64,000 nt of DNA from Corydoras sp. C115. Lineage: Eukaryota > Chordata > Actinopteri > Siluriformes > Callichthyidae. The DNA is taken from positions 342,501-406,500 of the forward strand of contig JAFMOC010000158.1 in the NCBI GenBank assembly GCA_019802505.1, written 5' to 3'. The position numbers were made by a program, and so were the translations under genes. Shown here piece by piece: positions 1-9,272 of the stretch (its first letter is position 1; every line of letters starts with the position of its first letter). Below the pieces are notes generated by a model. It was not told the DNA's origin and made no database searches. It saw nothing but the letters and a program-made list of their open reading frames with translations.

Positions 1-61
1 TACTCTCCACGTGCTTTACGGTCATTTCCAAAACCTCGGCGTTCTCCATCTTTGTTTGCGC
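1..61 (-). CDS. hes6: hes6 coding exon 3 (helix 2, partial)
   Basis: It follows acceptor GTCCTCAG and encodes AQTKMENAEVLEMTVKHVES. It is cut by the window edge after 20 codons. Confidence 0.9.
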
Positions 62-412
62 CTGAGGACGACACAGAGAGGCGTTAAGGTTCGCGTCCCG
101 ACGCCCGCCCCCCCGGACGCTCGCTCTCTCTGTCGTGCGGCCGGCCTGACTGTCAACGTCGGGCTTTTCTGGGACTTACATCCGAGTCGGCGAGCAGAAC
201 GCGCAGCTCCTGCAAACTTTCGTTAATCCGGGCGCGTCGCTTCTTCTCCACCAACGGCTTTCGCGTCTGCACACAGCGGCTCACACGTTACAGTCCACCA
301 CCGCAAAGTCCGGCATCACCGGCGCGTAAAAATCACAGCCACCTACCTTTCTGTCTCCCCTGATCCCGTAGTAGTCCTCCTCACCCTTGCCGTTGCGGGA
401 AGCAGGGGCCAT
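1..412 (-). CDS. hes6: HES6-type bHLH-Orange transcription factor, 5' part (truncated by window edge)
   Basis: Three coding exons join in frame on the minus strand: 412-347, 266-180 and 61-1, with 80-bp and 118-bp GT-AG introns. The protein begins MAPASRNGKG, then an acidic/tyrosine stretch, then the basic region and helix 1 (KPLVEKKRRARINESLQEL), a short loop (about LLADSDAQTKME) and helix 2 (NAEVLEMTVKHVES). A proline in the basic region is a HES-family mark. The shortened loop and the MAP start match HES6 as I recall it, not HES1 or HES5. HES6 is a nuclear factor that antagonises HES1 and promotes neurogenesis and myogenesis, and is Notch-linked in fish somitogenesis. The Orange domain and C-terminal WRPW motif would lie left of base 1. 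The start is supported by the family match; an in-frame (TTA)n tract sits just upstream. Confidence 0.93.
180..266 (-). CDS. hes6: hes6 coding exon 2 (basic region and helix 1)
   Basis: 29 codons, phase 0 at both ends, between acceptor TGTGTGCAG and donor GTAAGT. It encodes TRKPLVEKKRRARINESL and the start of the loop. Confidence 0.93.
347..412 (-). CDS. hes6: hes6 coding exon 1
   Basis: 22 codons from ATG (412-410) to AAG, ending in phase 0 at a GTAGGT donor. It encodes the N-terminus before the basic region. Confidence 0.9.
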
Positions 413-720
413 TTTTATTTATTTATTATTATTATTATTATTATTTTTTTATTATTATTATTATTGCGAGGGAGACCAAACGAAGCTGCCGTTAACGCTC
501 GTCGATGGGGGCAGATGGTCTGAGACAAAGCTGCACACACAACGCAAACGAGCGAGGCGTGTATTGTGCACAGGGGCTGACCGAGGGGACATTTATGGGG
601 CCTGATTTACATGTGAATGTGAGAGCGGACCGTGTGAGAGGGCTGACGGCGAGCTCACGCACAAAGAGAGCCAATCAACGGCCGCGCCTTTTGTCTGGCC
701 GACGAAAACCAGCCCACCCT
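413..720 (-). promoter_or_regulatory. hes6 5' UTR and upstream CpG-rich region
   Basis: This stretch is CpG-rich compared with the DNA beyond 1 kb. On the minus strand it holds an ATTGG/CCAAT-type box (plus-strand GCCAATCA near 669) and a TATA-like CCATAAATG near 600. A (TTA)n tract at about 418-466 directly precedes the ATG. The transcription start is not determined; the promoter role is inferred from position. Confidence 0.5.
418..466. repeat. (TTA)n microsatellite in the hes6 leader
   Basis: An imperfect run of TTA/TTTA repeats lies within about 6 bases of the hes6 start codon. Confidence 0.85.
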
Positions 721-730
721 GAGAAGTTAT

Positions 731-998
731 GAACCAGAGGAGGACAATCCCATGTCCCCAAATCAGCCATTTGCACCGTCCCACTGTCCCGTGCGTGTAC
801 ACACCAAAACCAAACCAAAGAACCAGAGGAGAACAATCCCATGTCCCCAAATCAGCCATTTGCACCGTCCCACTGTCCCATGCGTGTACACACCAAAACC
901 AGACCAAAGAACCAGAGGAGGACAATCCCATGTCCCCAAATCAGCCATTTGCACCGTCCCACTGTCCCATGCGTGTACACACCAAAACCAGACCAAAC
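731..998. repeat. 89-bp minisatellite, three copies
   Basis: The motif GAACCAGAGGAG recurs at 731, 820 and 909, exactly 89 bp apart, and the intervening sequence is nearly identical in all three copies. Each ends in CACACCAAAACCA-type sequence. It is non-coding; open frames through it are a by-product of a unit lacking stops. Confidence 0.95.
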
Positions 999-1620
999 CA
1001 AACAAGCACTGGGGCCATTGAAACGTGCTTTTCACTATTCTAAAAAACAGAACAGTGATAATAAAGTCAGCATGGTTTTTATCCCATTACTGGATCTGAT
1101 CAATGAATTGAGTAAAATCAAGTACACACCAAACAAAACAAAACAAAACAAGCACTGGGGCTATTTAAACATGCTTTTCATTCATTCATTCATTATCTCC
1201 CACTTTATCCTCTATTAGGGTCGTGGTGGGGTTCCCCATGCCCATCCAGGGGAGAACGTTTCGGGCGCTGGGCAGATACACCCAGGACAGGGCGCCAATC
1301 CATCGCTGGGCACACACTCACTCACACACACACACTCTATGGGGCAATTTGGAGAACTCAATTGACTTGATCCATGTTTTTGGACTGTGGGAGGAAACCG
1401 GAGAACCCGGAGGAAACCCACGCGGACACGGGGAGAACATGGAAACTCCACCCAGATGGGGATTCGAACCGGGAATCCCTAGCGCTGAGAGGAGAACGTG
1501 CCAATCACTAAGCCACCCTACGTGCTTTTCACTATTCTAAAAACAGAACAGTGATAATAAAGTCAGCATGGTTTTATTCCATTACTGTAACTGATCAAAG
1601 AATTGGGTAAAATCAAGTAT
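985..1620. repeat. Tandem duplication of about 140 bp, second copy split by a SINE
   Basis: The stretch from ACACCAAA through AAGCACTGGGG and TCACTATTCTAAAAA to AAAATCAAGTA occurs at 985-1123. It recurs at 1124-1180 plus 1520-1620, interrupted by the SINE at 1181-1519. Confidence 0.85.
1181..1519 (-). mobile_element. tRNA-derived SINE, full length
   Basis: Reference copy of the dominant repeat. Read from its head, the family has a perfect Pol III A box (TGGCTTAGTGG), a B box (GGTTCGAATCC), a body of about 250 bp, and a (TGAA)n tail after GGGAGATAA. It is flanked by a 12-bp target-site duplication with one mismatch: ACATGCTTTTCA at 1169-1180 and ACGTGCTTTTCA at 1520-1531. Family name not assigned. 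Confidence 0.92.
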
Positions 1621-1651
1621 GAAGAATTTTATTGTCACATAGACCATTTAC

Positions 1652-1830
1652 GGGGCGTCACGGTGGCGTAGTGTGCGTCTGGGTTTCCTCCGGGTTCTCC
1701 GGTTTCCTCCCACATTCGAAAAAACACGGATTAAGGTCAGTCGAATTCTCCAAATTGCCCCATATAGATTATGTTTGTGTGTGTGTGTGTGCCCAGCGAT
1801 AGATTGGCGCCCTGTCCTGGGTGTATCTGG
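1652..1830 (+). mobile_element. SINE copy, internally deleted
   Basis: The head (GGCGTCACGGTGGCGTAGTG) is joined directly to the body (GGGTTTCCTCCGGG). The B box and the 3' tail are missing, so this is a dead copy. Confidence 0.85.
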
Positions 1831-1834
1831 GTGC

Positions 1835-2603
1835 ACAAATCATTAACAATTTTTTCTTATTTTTAAAAATCTCAACAAGATCTCAACAAGATAACTTTAC
1901 TCACTATCTTGCCAGATAATTTTATTTGACCAATCTGCATTTTGTATTGATATCAATTTGTATTGTGTTCATTATTCTTATTTTTTTACTAGATTGTCAG
2001 ATTATTGTAAAGGTCTGTGCACAAAATTCTATGTCCGTAAACAGATTAAAATATCAGTAGACGTTTGAAAACCACATTGCAAACCATAATTAGGCTTAGG
2101 TCTCTGGAATATTATAATGGTAAAAAAAAATGTAATACAAATATATGGAGTAAAAGTTTAGTGTGTCAGTACTGGATAATTCAGACCCTCTGTACCACCA
2201 CTGTTCAGGCAACTGGTGGTTTATTAGTTAAAAAGAGATTAGAGTTCGCAAAACAATTCAAAACCTTAAAAACATGTCAAGCACTGGATGACTTTGTAAA
2301 CGACCAATCAAAATAACGCATCGTTATCAAAGCCAGCAGTACAGGCCACATTTCACAGGTTTTTGTCTTTGTTTATTACGTGTAACGTGGAGGCTACAAC
2401 TAATACCACTCTAAGTGCCCTATTCTCTAATATGCATGAAGAACAAAAGGATTAGCTGTGATCATCAGAATTCCACAGTGTAAAATTGTTCCAATGGTAA
2501 AAAAAAAAGTCCAAAATCGCATATGAATAATAAAACATGTTTGCTGACACTTAGTTTTATGTTTTGGAAATGCATTCACTTATTACTCTATTATATTATA
2601 GTC
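1835..2603. other. AT-rich intergenic DNA, no gene seen
   Basis: No splice-supported coding frame or recognised element was found. The longest open frame (2065-2316) has no family resemblance and random composition. Confidence 0.6.
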
Positions 2604-2612
2604 ATATATTAT

Positions 2613-2958
2613 ATTCATTCATTCATTATCTCCCGCTTTATCCTCTATTAGGGTCGCGGTGGGGTTCCCCATGCCCATCCAGGGGAGAACGTCTCGGGCG
2701 CTGGGCAGATAGACCCAGGACAGGGCGCCAATCCATCGCTGGGCACACACTCACTCACACACACACTCTATATGGGGCAATTTGGAGAACTCAATTGACT
2801 TGATCCATGTTTTTGGACTGTGGGAGGAAACCGGAGAACCCGGAGAAAACCCACACGGACACGGGGAGAACATGGAAACTCCACCCAGTTGGGGATTCGA
2901 ACCAGGAATCCCTAGCGCTGAGAGGAGAACGTGCTAACCACTATGCCACCGTGCCGCC
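2613..2958 (-). mobile_element. SINE copy, full length
   Basis: It runs from the (TGAA)n tail at left to GCCACCGTGCCGCC at right. ATATATTAT occurs on both sides, a possible 9-bp target duplication within AT-rich sequence. Confidence 0.9.
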
Positions 2959-2990
2959 AATATATTATATATATTACTATATTACTAAGA

Positions 2991-3270
2991 CTGGGTGGAG
3001 TTTCCATGTTCTCCCCGTGTCTGCGTGGGTTTCCTCCGGGTTCTCCGGTTTCCTCCCACAGTCCAAAAACATGGATTAAGCGAATTGAATTCTCCAAATT
3101 GCCCCATATAGAGTGTGTTTGTGTGAGTGAGTGTGTGCCCAGCGATGGATTGGCGCCCTGTCCTGGGTCTATCTGCCCAGCGCCCGAGATGTTCTCCCCT
3201 GGATGGGCATGGGGAACCCCACCGCGACCCTAACAGAGGATAAAGCGGGAGATAATGAATGAATGAATGA
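2991..3270 (+). mobile_element. SINE copy, 5'-truncated, with perfect target duplication
   Basis: It starts within the body just after the B box and ends in (TGAA)n. The 12-mer ATATTACTAAGA is present exactly at 2979-2990 and 3271-3282. 5' truncation with a perfect duplication is the mark of LINE-driven target-primed insertion. Confidence 0.92.
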
Positions 3271-3282
3271 ATATTACTAAGA

Positions 3283-3595
3283 TAAATACATGTCTCCCTC
3301 TAGCGGCGCTGATGTGTATATATATTGTGTTGAGTCTACTCGGAAACTCCGCGATCACTTCATTACGTACTTCTTCTTGTTTCCTCACCGATTACTTCAC
3401 TTGCCGTCAGGAGCAGGGCTGCAAACTTTTGCTACTGTATTTGCATCATTATTATACTTTTGTACATGTTTGTTTTGTACATTAGTTTTTAAGTACTTTT
3501 TTTTTTTATTGCGAAATATACAAAACATTGTCGGATTTACCAAAGAACCACAGTGTGTATCGTGTTCAACGTCTGTATATCTAACTTTCAGGGAT
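3283..3595. other. Unique spacer between SINEs
   Basis: No gene is recognised. The overlapping short open frames differ in composition and have no family match. Confidence 0.5.
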
Positions 3596-3607
3596 GGTTC
3601 TAAGGAC

Positions 3608-4319
3608 ATTCATTCATTCATTCATTATCTCCCGCTTTATCCTCTATTAGGGTCGCGGTGGGGTTCCCCATGCCCATCCAGGGGAGAACGTCTCGGGCGC
3701 TGGGCAGATAGACCCAGGACAGGGCGCCAATCCATCGCTAGGCACACACTCACTCACACAGACACACTCTATATGGGGCAATTTTGAGAATTCAATTGAC
3801 TTGAGGCGGCACGGTGGCTTAGTGGTTGGCACGTTCGCCTCTCAGCACTAGGGATTCCCGGTTCGAATCCCCATCTGGGTGGAGTTTCCATGTTCTCCCC
3901 GTGTCTGCGTGGGTTTCCTCCGGGTTCTCCGGTTGCCACCCACTGTCCAAAAACATGGATCAAGTCAATTGAATTCTCCAAATTGCCCCATATAGAGTGT
4001 GTCTGTGTGAGTGAGTGTGTGCCCAGCGATGGATTGGCGCCCTGTCCTGGGTCTATCTGCCCAGCGCCCTAGACGTTCTCCCCTGGATGGGCATGGGGAA
4101 CCCCACCGCGACCCTAATAGAGGATAAAGCGGGAGATAATGAATGAATGAACAATTGACTTGATCCATGTTTTTGGACTGTGGGAGGAAACCGGAGAACC
4201 CGGAGGAAACCCATGCGGACACGGGGAGAACATGGAAACTCCACCCAGATGGGGATTCGAACCGGGAATCCCTAGCGCTGAGAGGCGAACGTGCTAACCA
4301 CTAAGCCACCGTGCCGCCC
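3608..4319 (-). mobile_element. SINE copy split by a nested SINE
   Basis: The two halves (3608-3804 and 4152-4319) make one full-length minus-strand element. Outer target duplication: GGTTCTAAGGAC at 3596-3607 and GGTTATAAGGAC at 4320-4331, one mismatch. Confidence 0.92.
3805..4151 (+). mobile_element. SINE copy nested inside another SINE
   Basis: Full length from GGCGGCACGGTGG to (TGAA)n. It is inserted into the opposite-strand SINE with a perfect 12-bp target duplication, CAATTGACTTGA, at 3793-3804 and 4152-4163. Confidence 0.95.
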
Positions 4320-4354
4320 GGTTATAAGGACTTATAATATATAATATTGTGGTG

Positions 4355-4615
4355 AAGGTCCCCCGATTCGTTTCCTGGTCCCACCAAGTACCATGGCCGA
4401 AAGCCCCTGTGGGGCAATTAGGTTAGGTGGGGGGGTAGGTGCCTTCAGCCATAGTACTTGGCGAGACCATTTACAGAGCTGTCTCTGGGACAGTCTTAGG
4501 CTTGTGGTTGAGGACCACAAGATTCCTGGCCCCACCAAGTACTATGGCTGAAGTGTCCTTGAGCAAGACACCTAACCCCAATTGCTGCCAGACCCCGTGT
4601 ACAGGGCTGCCCACT

Positions 4616-4660
<45 letters not shown>

Positions 4661-4725
4661 CACTGCACGTATGGGTTACATGGAGGGCAGATTAATTCCT
4701 CTGTGTGTGATCACTGTAGGCAATA
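4355..4725 (+). repeat. Second dispersed repeat family, rearranged copy
   Basis: It contains CACCAAGTACTATGGCTGAAG, GAGCAAGACACCTAACCCC and GGAGGGCAG blocks. A partial inverted copy of the first block occurs at 4360-4470. The same blocks occur on the opposite strand at 17268-17490. Family name not assigned. Confidence 0.7.
4619..4657. repeat. (GT)n microsatellite
   Basis: About 19 uninterrupted GT units inside the second repeat family. Confidence 0.97.
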
Positions 4726-4726
4726 T

Positions 4727-5868
4727 CCATCCATTATCTCCCACTTTATCCTCTAGTAGGGTCATGGGGGGGGTTCCCCATGCCCATCCAGGGGAGAACG
4801 TCTCGGGCGCTGGGCAGATACACCCAGAACAGGGCGCCAATCTATCACTGGATACACACTCACTCACACAAACACACTCTATATGGGGCAATTTGAAGAA
4901 TTCAATTGACTTAATCCATGTTTATGGAATGTGGGAGGAAACCGCAGAACCAGGAGGAAACCCATGCAGACAAAGGGAGAACATGGAAACTCCACCCAGA
5001 TTGGGATTCGAACCGGAAATCCCTAGAGCTGAGAGGCGAACGTACCCATGCCCATCCAGGGGAGAACGTTTCTGGCGCTGTGCAAATACACCCAGGACAG
5101 GGCGCCAATCCCTCGCTGGGCACACACTCACTCACACAGACACACTCTATATGGGGCAATTTGGAGAATTCAATTGACTTGATCCATGTTTTTGGACTGT
5201 GGGAGGAAACCGGAGAGCCCGGAGGAAACCCACGCAGACAAAGCGAGAACATGGAAACTCCACCCAGATTGGGATTCGAACCGGAAATCCCTAGAGCTGA
5301 GAGGCGAACGTACCCATGCCCATCCAGGGGAGAACGTTTCTGGCGCTGTGCAAATACACCCAGGACAGGGCACCAATCTATCGCTGGGCACACATTCACA
5401 CAGACTCTATATGGGGCAATTTGGAGAATTCAGTTGACCTTCATCCATGTTTATGGACTGTGGGAGGAAACCGCAGAACCAGGAGGAAACCCACGCAGAC
5501 ACGGGGAGAACATGGAAACTCCACCCACATTGGGATTCGAACCGGGAATTCCTAGCGCTGAGAGGAGAACGTGCCTATGCCGATCCAGGGGAGAACGTTT
5601 CTGGCGCTGGGCAAATACACCCAGGACAGGGCACCAATCCATCGCTGGGCACACACTCACTCACACAGACACACTCTATGTGGGGCAATTTGGAGAATTC
5701 AATTGACTTGATCCATGTTTTTGGACTGTGGGAGGAAACCGGAGAGCCCGGAGGAAACCCACGCAGACAAAGCGAGAACATGGAAACTCCACCCAGATTG
5801 GGATTCGAACCGGAAATCCCTAGAGCTGAGAGGAGAACATGCCAACCACTAAGCCACCGCGCCACTCT
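4727..5868 (-). mobile_element. SINE-derived head-to-tail tandem array, four units
   Basis: A minus-strand SINE begins with its tail at 4727. Units then restart at about 4778, 5045, 5313 and 5573 with CCCATGCCCATCCAGG, giving periods of about 267, 268 and 260 bp. Internal units lack the tail and the tRNA head (A-box end). The joints are all of the form GAACGT followed by CCCATGCCC or CCTATGCCG. Only the last unit runs on to the head near 5868. Confidence 0.9.
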
Positions 5869-5920
5869 TTAGGCAATATAGATCACTTTTTATATTATGT
5901 TTGCATTGGTTTAATTGCAG

Positions 5921-6263
5921 GGTGGTTTAGTGGTTTAGCATGTTCTCCTCTCAGCACTAGGGATTCCCGGTTCGAATCCCCATCTGGGTGGAGTTTCCAT
6001 GTTCTCCCCGTGTCCGCGTGGGCTTCCTCCGGGTTCTCCGGTTTCCTCCCACAGTCCAAAAAACATGGATCAAGGGCAATTGAGTTCTCCAAATTGCCCC
6101 ATATAGAGTGTGTTTGTGTGAGTGAGTGTCCAGCGATAGATTGCCCCCCTGTCCTGGGTGTATCTGCCCAGCGCCTGAAACATTCTCCCCTGGATGGGCA
6201 TGGGGAACCCCCCCCCCCGCGACCCTAATAGAGGATAAAGCTGAAGATAATGAATGAATGAAT
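5921..6263 (+). mobile_element. SINE copy, first of a tandem pair
   Basis: Near full length with A and B boxes and a (TGAA)n tail. It carries a C run near 6206-6218 and shares several variants with its neighbour, such as TGCCCCCCTG. Confidence 0.92.
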
Positions 6264-6276
6264 GGTTTAATTGCAG

Positions 6277-6596
6277 GGTGGCTTAGTGGTTTAGCATGTT
6301 CTCCTCTCAGCACTAGGGATTCCCGGTTCGAATCCCCATCTGGGTGGAGTTTCCATGTTCTCCCCGTGTCCGCGTGGGTTTCCTCCGGGTTCTCCGGTTT
6401 CCTCCCACAGTCCAAAAAACATGGATCAAGGTCAATTGAGTTCTCCAAATTGCCCCATATAGAGTGTGTGTGAGTGAGTGAGTGTCCAGTGATAGATTGC
6501 CCCCCTGCACAGCGCCCGAGACGTTCTCCCCTGGATGGGCATGGGGAACCCCCCCCCCCCCCTAATAGAGGATAAAGCGGGAGATAATGGATAAAT
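6277..6596 (+). mobile_element. SINE copy, second of a tandem pair
   Basis: It shares diagnostic variants with the copy at 5921-6263. It has a short deletion after TTGCCCCCCTG and an expanded C run near 6549. Confidence 0.92.
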
Positions 6597-6609
6597 GGTT
6601 TAATTGCAG

Positions 6610-6800
6610 CTCGTTTTCTAAACCCTCTCGTGATCACGTGATCGCTCCCTTTACGGAAGCATCCCACGCTGACAGGTTGTGCCGCACACCTCCGCGCGCT
6701 GGGCGTTCAGCTGCAGAACATCTCACTCTCTGACTGACTAAACGCGACGGGGATCATGGCTTCGCGCGCCTCTCGTGAATGAGAGCTAATAATGCCATAT
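6610..6800. promoter_or_regulatory. CpG-rich unique island between SINEs
   Basis: A short GC-rich block with many CpGs and a perfect 12-bp palindrome, GATCACGTGATC, at 6632-6643, which holds a CACGTG E box. No coding frame is convincing. A distal regulatory element is an inference only. Confidence 0.35.
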
Positions 6801-6959
6801 AAAGCATGCAGCCATATCAGGGTCTTTATTCACTTCCGGAAAACTGATGCAAATCGTAGTGCGTCGGTCCTCGTAAAGGCCCAAAATAAGACTCGGAAGA
6901 CCAGTCCATTTCTGGAGCATTTCAACTTAAAAGTCCAAAGTAATGTAGCAGCTGGTGGT

Positions 6960-6960
<1 letters not shown>

Positions 6961-7010
<50 letters not shown>
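6961..7010. repeat. (CA)25 microsatellite
   Basis: Pure dinucleotide run. Confidence 0.98.
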
Positions 7011-7011
<1 letters not shown>

Positions 7012-7070
7012 CTCATGTTCATTGAGCCTTTACAGCAGTTTGTAACCTAATTACACACGAACAGCAGATA

Positions 7071-7076
<6 letters not shown>

Positions 7077-7127
<51 letters not shown>

Positions 7128-7128
7128 T
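7077..7128. repeat. (TC)n-(TA)n compound microsatellite
   Basis: A TC run passes directly into a TA run. Confidence 0.97.
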
Positions 7129-7292
7129 AATTTTTTTTAATTTAAATATACAATTCATGATTATGTCGTTTTTGTAGAGACAATTAGCATTTGGTGTGAG
7201 TGCTGAGCTTGATAAAGACATTTTTATAAATATATGTTCTGACCTTAATCTTATCCTTCACTGTTTTTACCATATATATGATATAAGATATA

Positions 7293-7641
7293 TATTCATT
7301 CATTCATTCATTGTCTTCCGCTTTATCCTATATTAGGGTCGCGGTGGGGTTCCCCATGCCCATCCAGGGGAGAACGTTTCGGGCGCTGGACAGATAGACA
7401 CAGGACAGGGGGGCAATCTATCACTGGGCACACACTCACTCACACAAACACACTATATGGGGCAATTTGGAGAATTCATTTGACTTGATCCATGTTTTTT
7501 GGACTGTGGGAGGAAATCGGAGAACCCGGAGGAAACCCACGCGGACACAGGGAGAACGTGGAAACTTCACCCAGATGGGGATTCAAACCGGGAATCCCTA
7601 GCGCTGAGAGGAGAACATGCTAACCACTAAGCCACCGTGCC

Positions 7642-7644
<3 letters not shown>
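7293..7644 (-). mobile_element. SINE copy, full length
   Basis: Tail at left, GCCACCGTGCCGCC at right, inserted in AT-repeat sequence so that target duplication cannot be read clearly. Confidence 0.9.

Positions 7645-7716
<72 letters not shown>
7645..7716. repeat. (TA)n followed by T tract
   Basis: About 20 TA units followed by about 30 T. Confidence 0.97.
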
Positions 7717-7926
7717 TAAAAATATACAATTCATGACAGGACAACAAAGTGACAATTAGCATTTGGTGTGAGTGCTGAGCTTGAAAAAGACATTTGTATA
7801 AATATATGTTCTGACCTTAATCTTATCCTTCACTGTTTTTACCGTATATATGATATAAGATATATAGAAATATAAAATGACATATAAGAGAATAGAATTA
7901 GATAATTATATATATGAATTATCCAG

Positions 7927-8261
7927 GGTGCGGCACGGTGGCTTAGTGGTCAGCACGTTCTCCTCCCAGCACTAGGGATTCCTGGTTCGAATCCCCATCT
8001 GGGTGGAGTTTCCATGTTCTCCCCGTGTCTGCGTGGGTTTCCTCCGGGTTCTCCGGTTTCCTCCCACAGTCCAAAAACATGGATCAAGTCGATTGAATTC
8101 TCAAAATTGCCCCATATAGAGTGTGTCTGTGTGAGTGAGTGTGTGCCCAGCGATAGATTGGCGTCCTGTCCTGGGTCTATCTGCCCAGCGCCCGAGACGT
8201 TCTCCCCTGGATGGGCATGGGGAACCCCACCGCGACCCTACTAGAGGATAAAGCGGGAGAT
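7927..8261 (+). mobile_element. SINE copy, full length
   Basis: Intact A and B boxes. The tail is degenerate (GAGATGATAGATATATA) and not TGAA repeats. Confidence 0.9.
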
Positions 8262-8279
8262 GATAGATATATATCAATA

Positions 8280-8552
8280 TCCATGCTCATCCAGGGGAGA
8301 ACATTTCAGGCAGTGGGAAGATACACCCAGAACAGGGCGCCAATCCATCACTGGGCACACACTCACACACACAGACACACAAACTATGTGGGGCGATTTA
8401 GATAGGGGCAATAAACAGCAGCCATGTTTACTATAAACCCATGTTTTTGGGAGGAACCCTACGGTGACGCAGAGACAGCACGGAAACTCCACCCAGATCG
8501 GGATTTGAAACTGAATCCCCAGCGCTGAGAGGTGTACCGGCTACCCACTCGT
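8280..8552 (-). mobile_element. SINE copy, divergent
   Basis: Body blocks (CATCCAGGGGAGAAC, GGGCGCCAATCCATCACTGG, ACTCCACCCAGAT) are recognisable, with extra sequence near 8400-8450. Older than its neighbours. Confidence 0.75.
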
Positions 8553-8678
8553 CATTCGGCAGATTCTTTTATTCAAAGCAATTTTCAAATGAAAGAAGAC
8601 TACAAGTTGTTTGTTAAAGAAAAAAAAACAACATCTACACTGCAGAATTATCAAAACTGTCTATATATATATATATAT

Positions 8679-9028
8679 GGGCGACACGGTGGCTTAGTGG
8701 TCAGCACGTTCTCCTCTCAGCGCTAGGGATTCCCGGTTCGAATCCCCATCTGGGTGGAGTTTCCATGTTCTCCCCGTGTCCGCGTGGGTTTCCTCCGGGT
8801 TCTCCGGTTTCCTCCCACAGTCCAAAAACATGGATCAAGTCAATTGAATTCTCCAAATTGTCCCATGTAGAGTGTGTCTGTGTGAGTGAGTGTGTGCCCA
8901 GCGATGGATTGGCGCCCTGTCCTGGGTCTATCTGCCCAGCGCCCGAGACGTTCTCCCCTGGATGGGCATGGGGAACCCCACCGCGACCCTAATAGAGGAT
9001 AAAGCGGGAGATAATGAATGAATGAATG
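8679..9028 (+). mobile_element. SINE copy, full length
   Basis: Head GGCGACACGGTGGCTTAGTGG to (TGAA)n tail, inserted in or beside a TA repeat. Confidence 0.92.
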
Positions 9029-9155
9029 TATATATATTGTATTGTTACACACAAATACTATATCATGCATTTTCCGTTCTGATTTTATGTATCACTCAAC
9101 TCATAAAGAAGTCATCCAAAGCAGAATCTTGCTATTTGATAAAAACCTCATATTG

Positions 9156-9159
<4 letters not shown>

Positions 9160-9226
<67 letters not shown>
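9160..9226. repeat. (TA)n microsatellite
   Basis: About 33 TA units, abutting a SINE 3' fragment at 9227. Confidence 0.97.
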
Positions 9227-9228
<2 letters not shown>

Positions 9229-9272
9229 ATGACCCTAGTAGAGGATTAAGTGGAAGATAATGAATGAATATA
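9227..9272 (+). mobile_element. SINE 3' fragment
   Basis: Only the end remains (CATGACCCTAGTAGAGGATT to TGAATGAAT). Confidence 0.75.

Larger units (their letters stand above)
5908..6609. repeat. Three copies of a 13-bp site flanking and separating two SINEs
   Basis: GGTTTAATTGCAG occurs exactly at 5908-5920, 6264-6276 and 6597-6609. Confidence 0.95.
7129..7867. repeat. Direct duplication of about 150 bp with associated TA/T tracts
   Basis: Sequence from AATATACAATTCATGA to ATATATGATATAAGATATAT occurs at about 7144-7293 and again at 7719-7867 with few differences. Both copies are preceded by TA and T runs. A SINE (7293-7644) lies between them. Confidence 0.85.

Noticed and set aside
729..1043. 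Repetitive frames over the 89-bp minisatellite
   Set aside because: The frame stays open because the repeat unit lacks stops and 89 is not a multiple of 3. No family resemblance.
3805..3876. A tRNA gene at the SINE heads (perfect A and B boxes)
   Set aside because: The boxes belong to the Pol III promoter of the SINE. The copies continue into the SINE body and I could not fold an acceptor stem or credible cloverleaf.
4617..5872. Open frames of 80-260 codons on both strands through the SINE array, such as 4918-5706
   Set aside because: They recur wherever the SINE occurs, in several frames, with no splice or start support. They are by-products of a stop-poor repeat.
5908..6609. CRISPR-like spacing of short direct repeats
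   Set aside because: The three 13-mers are target duplications around SINEs in a vertebrate genome.
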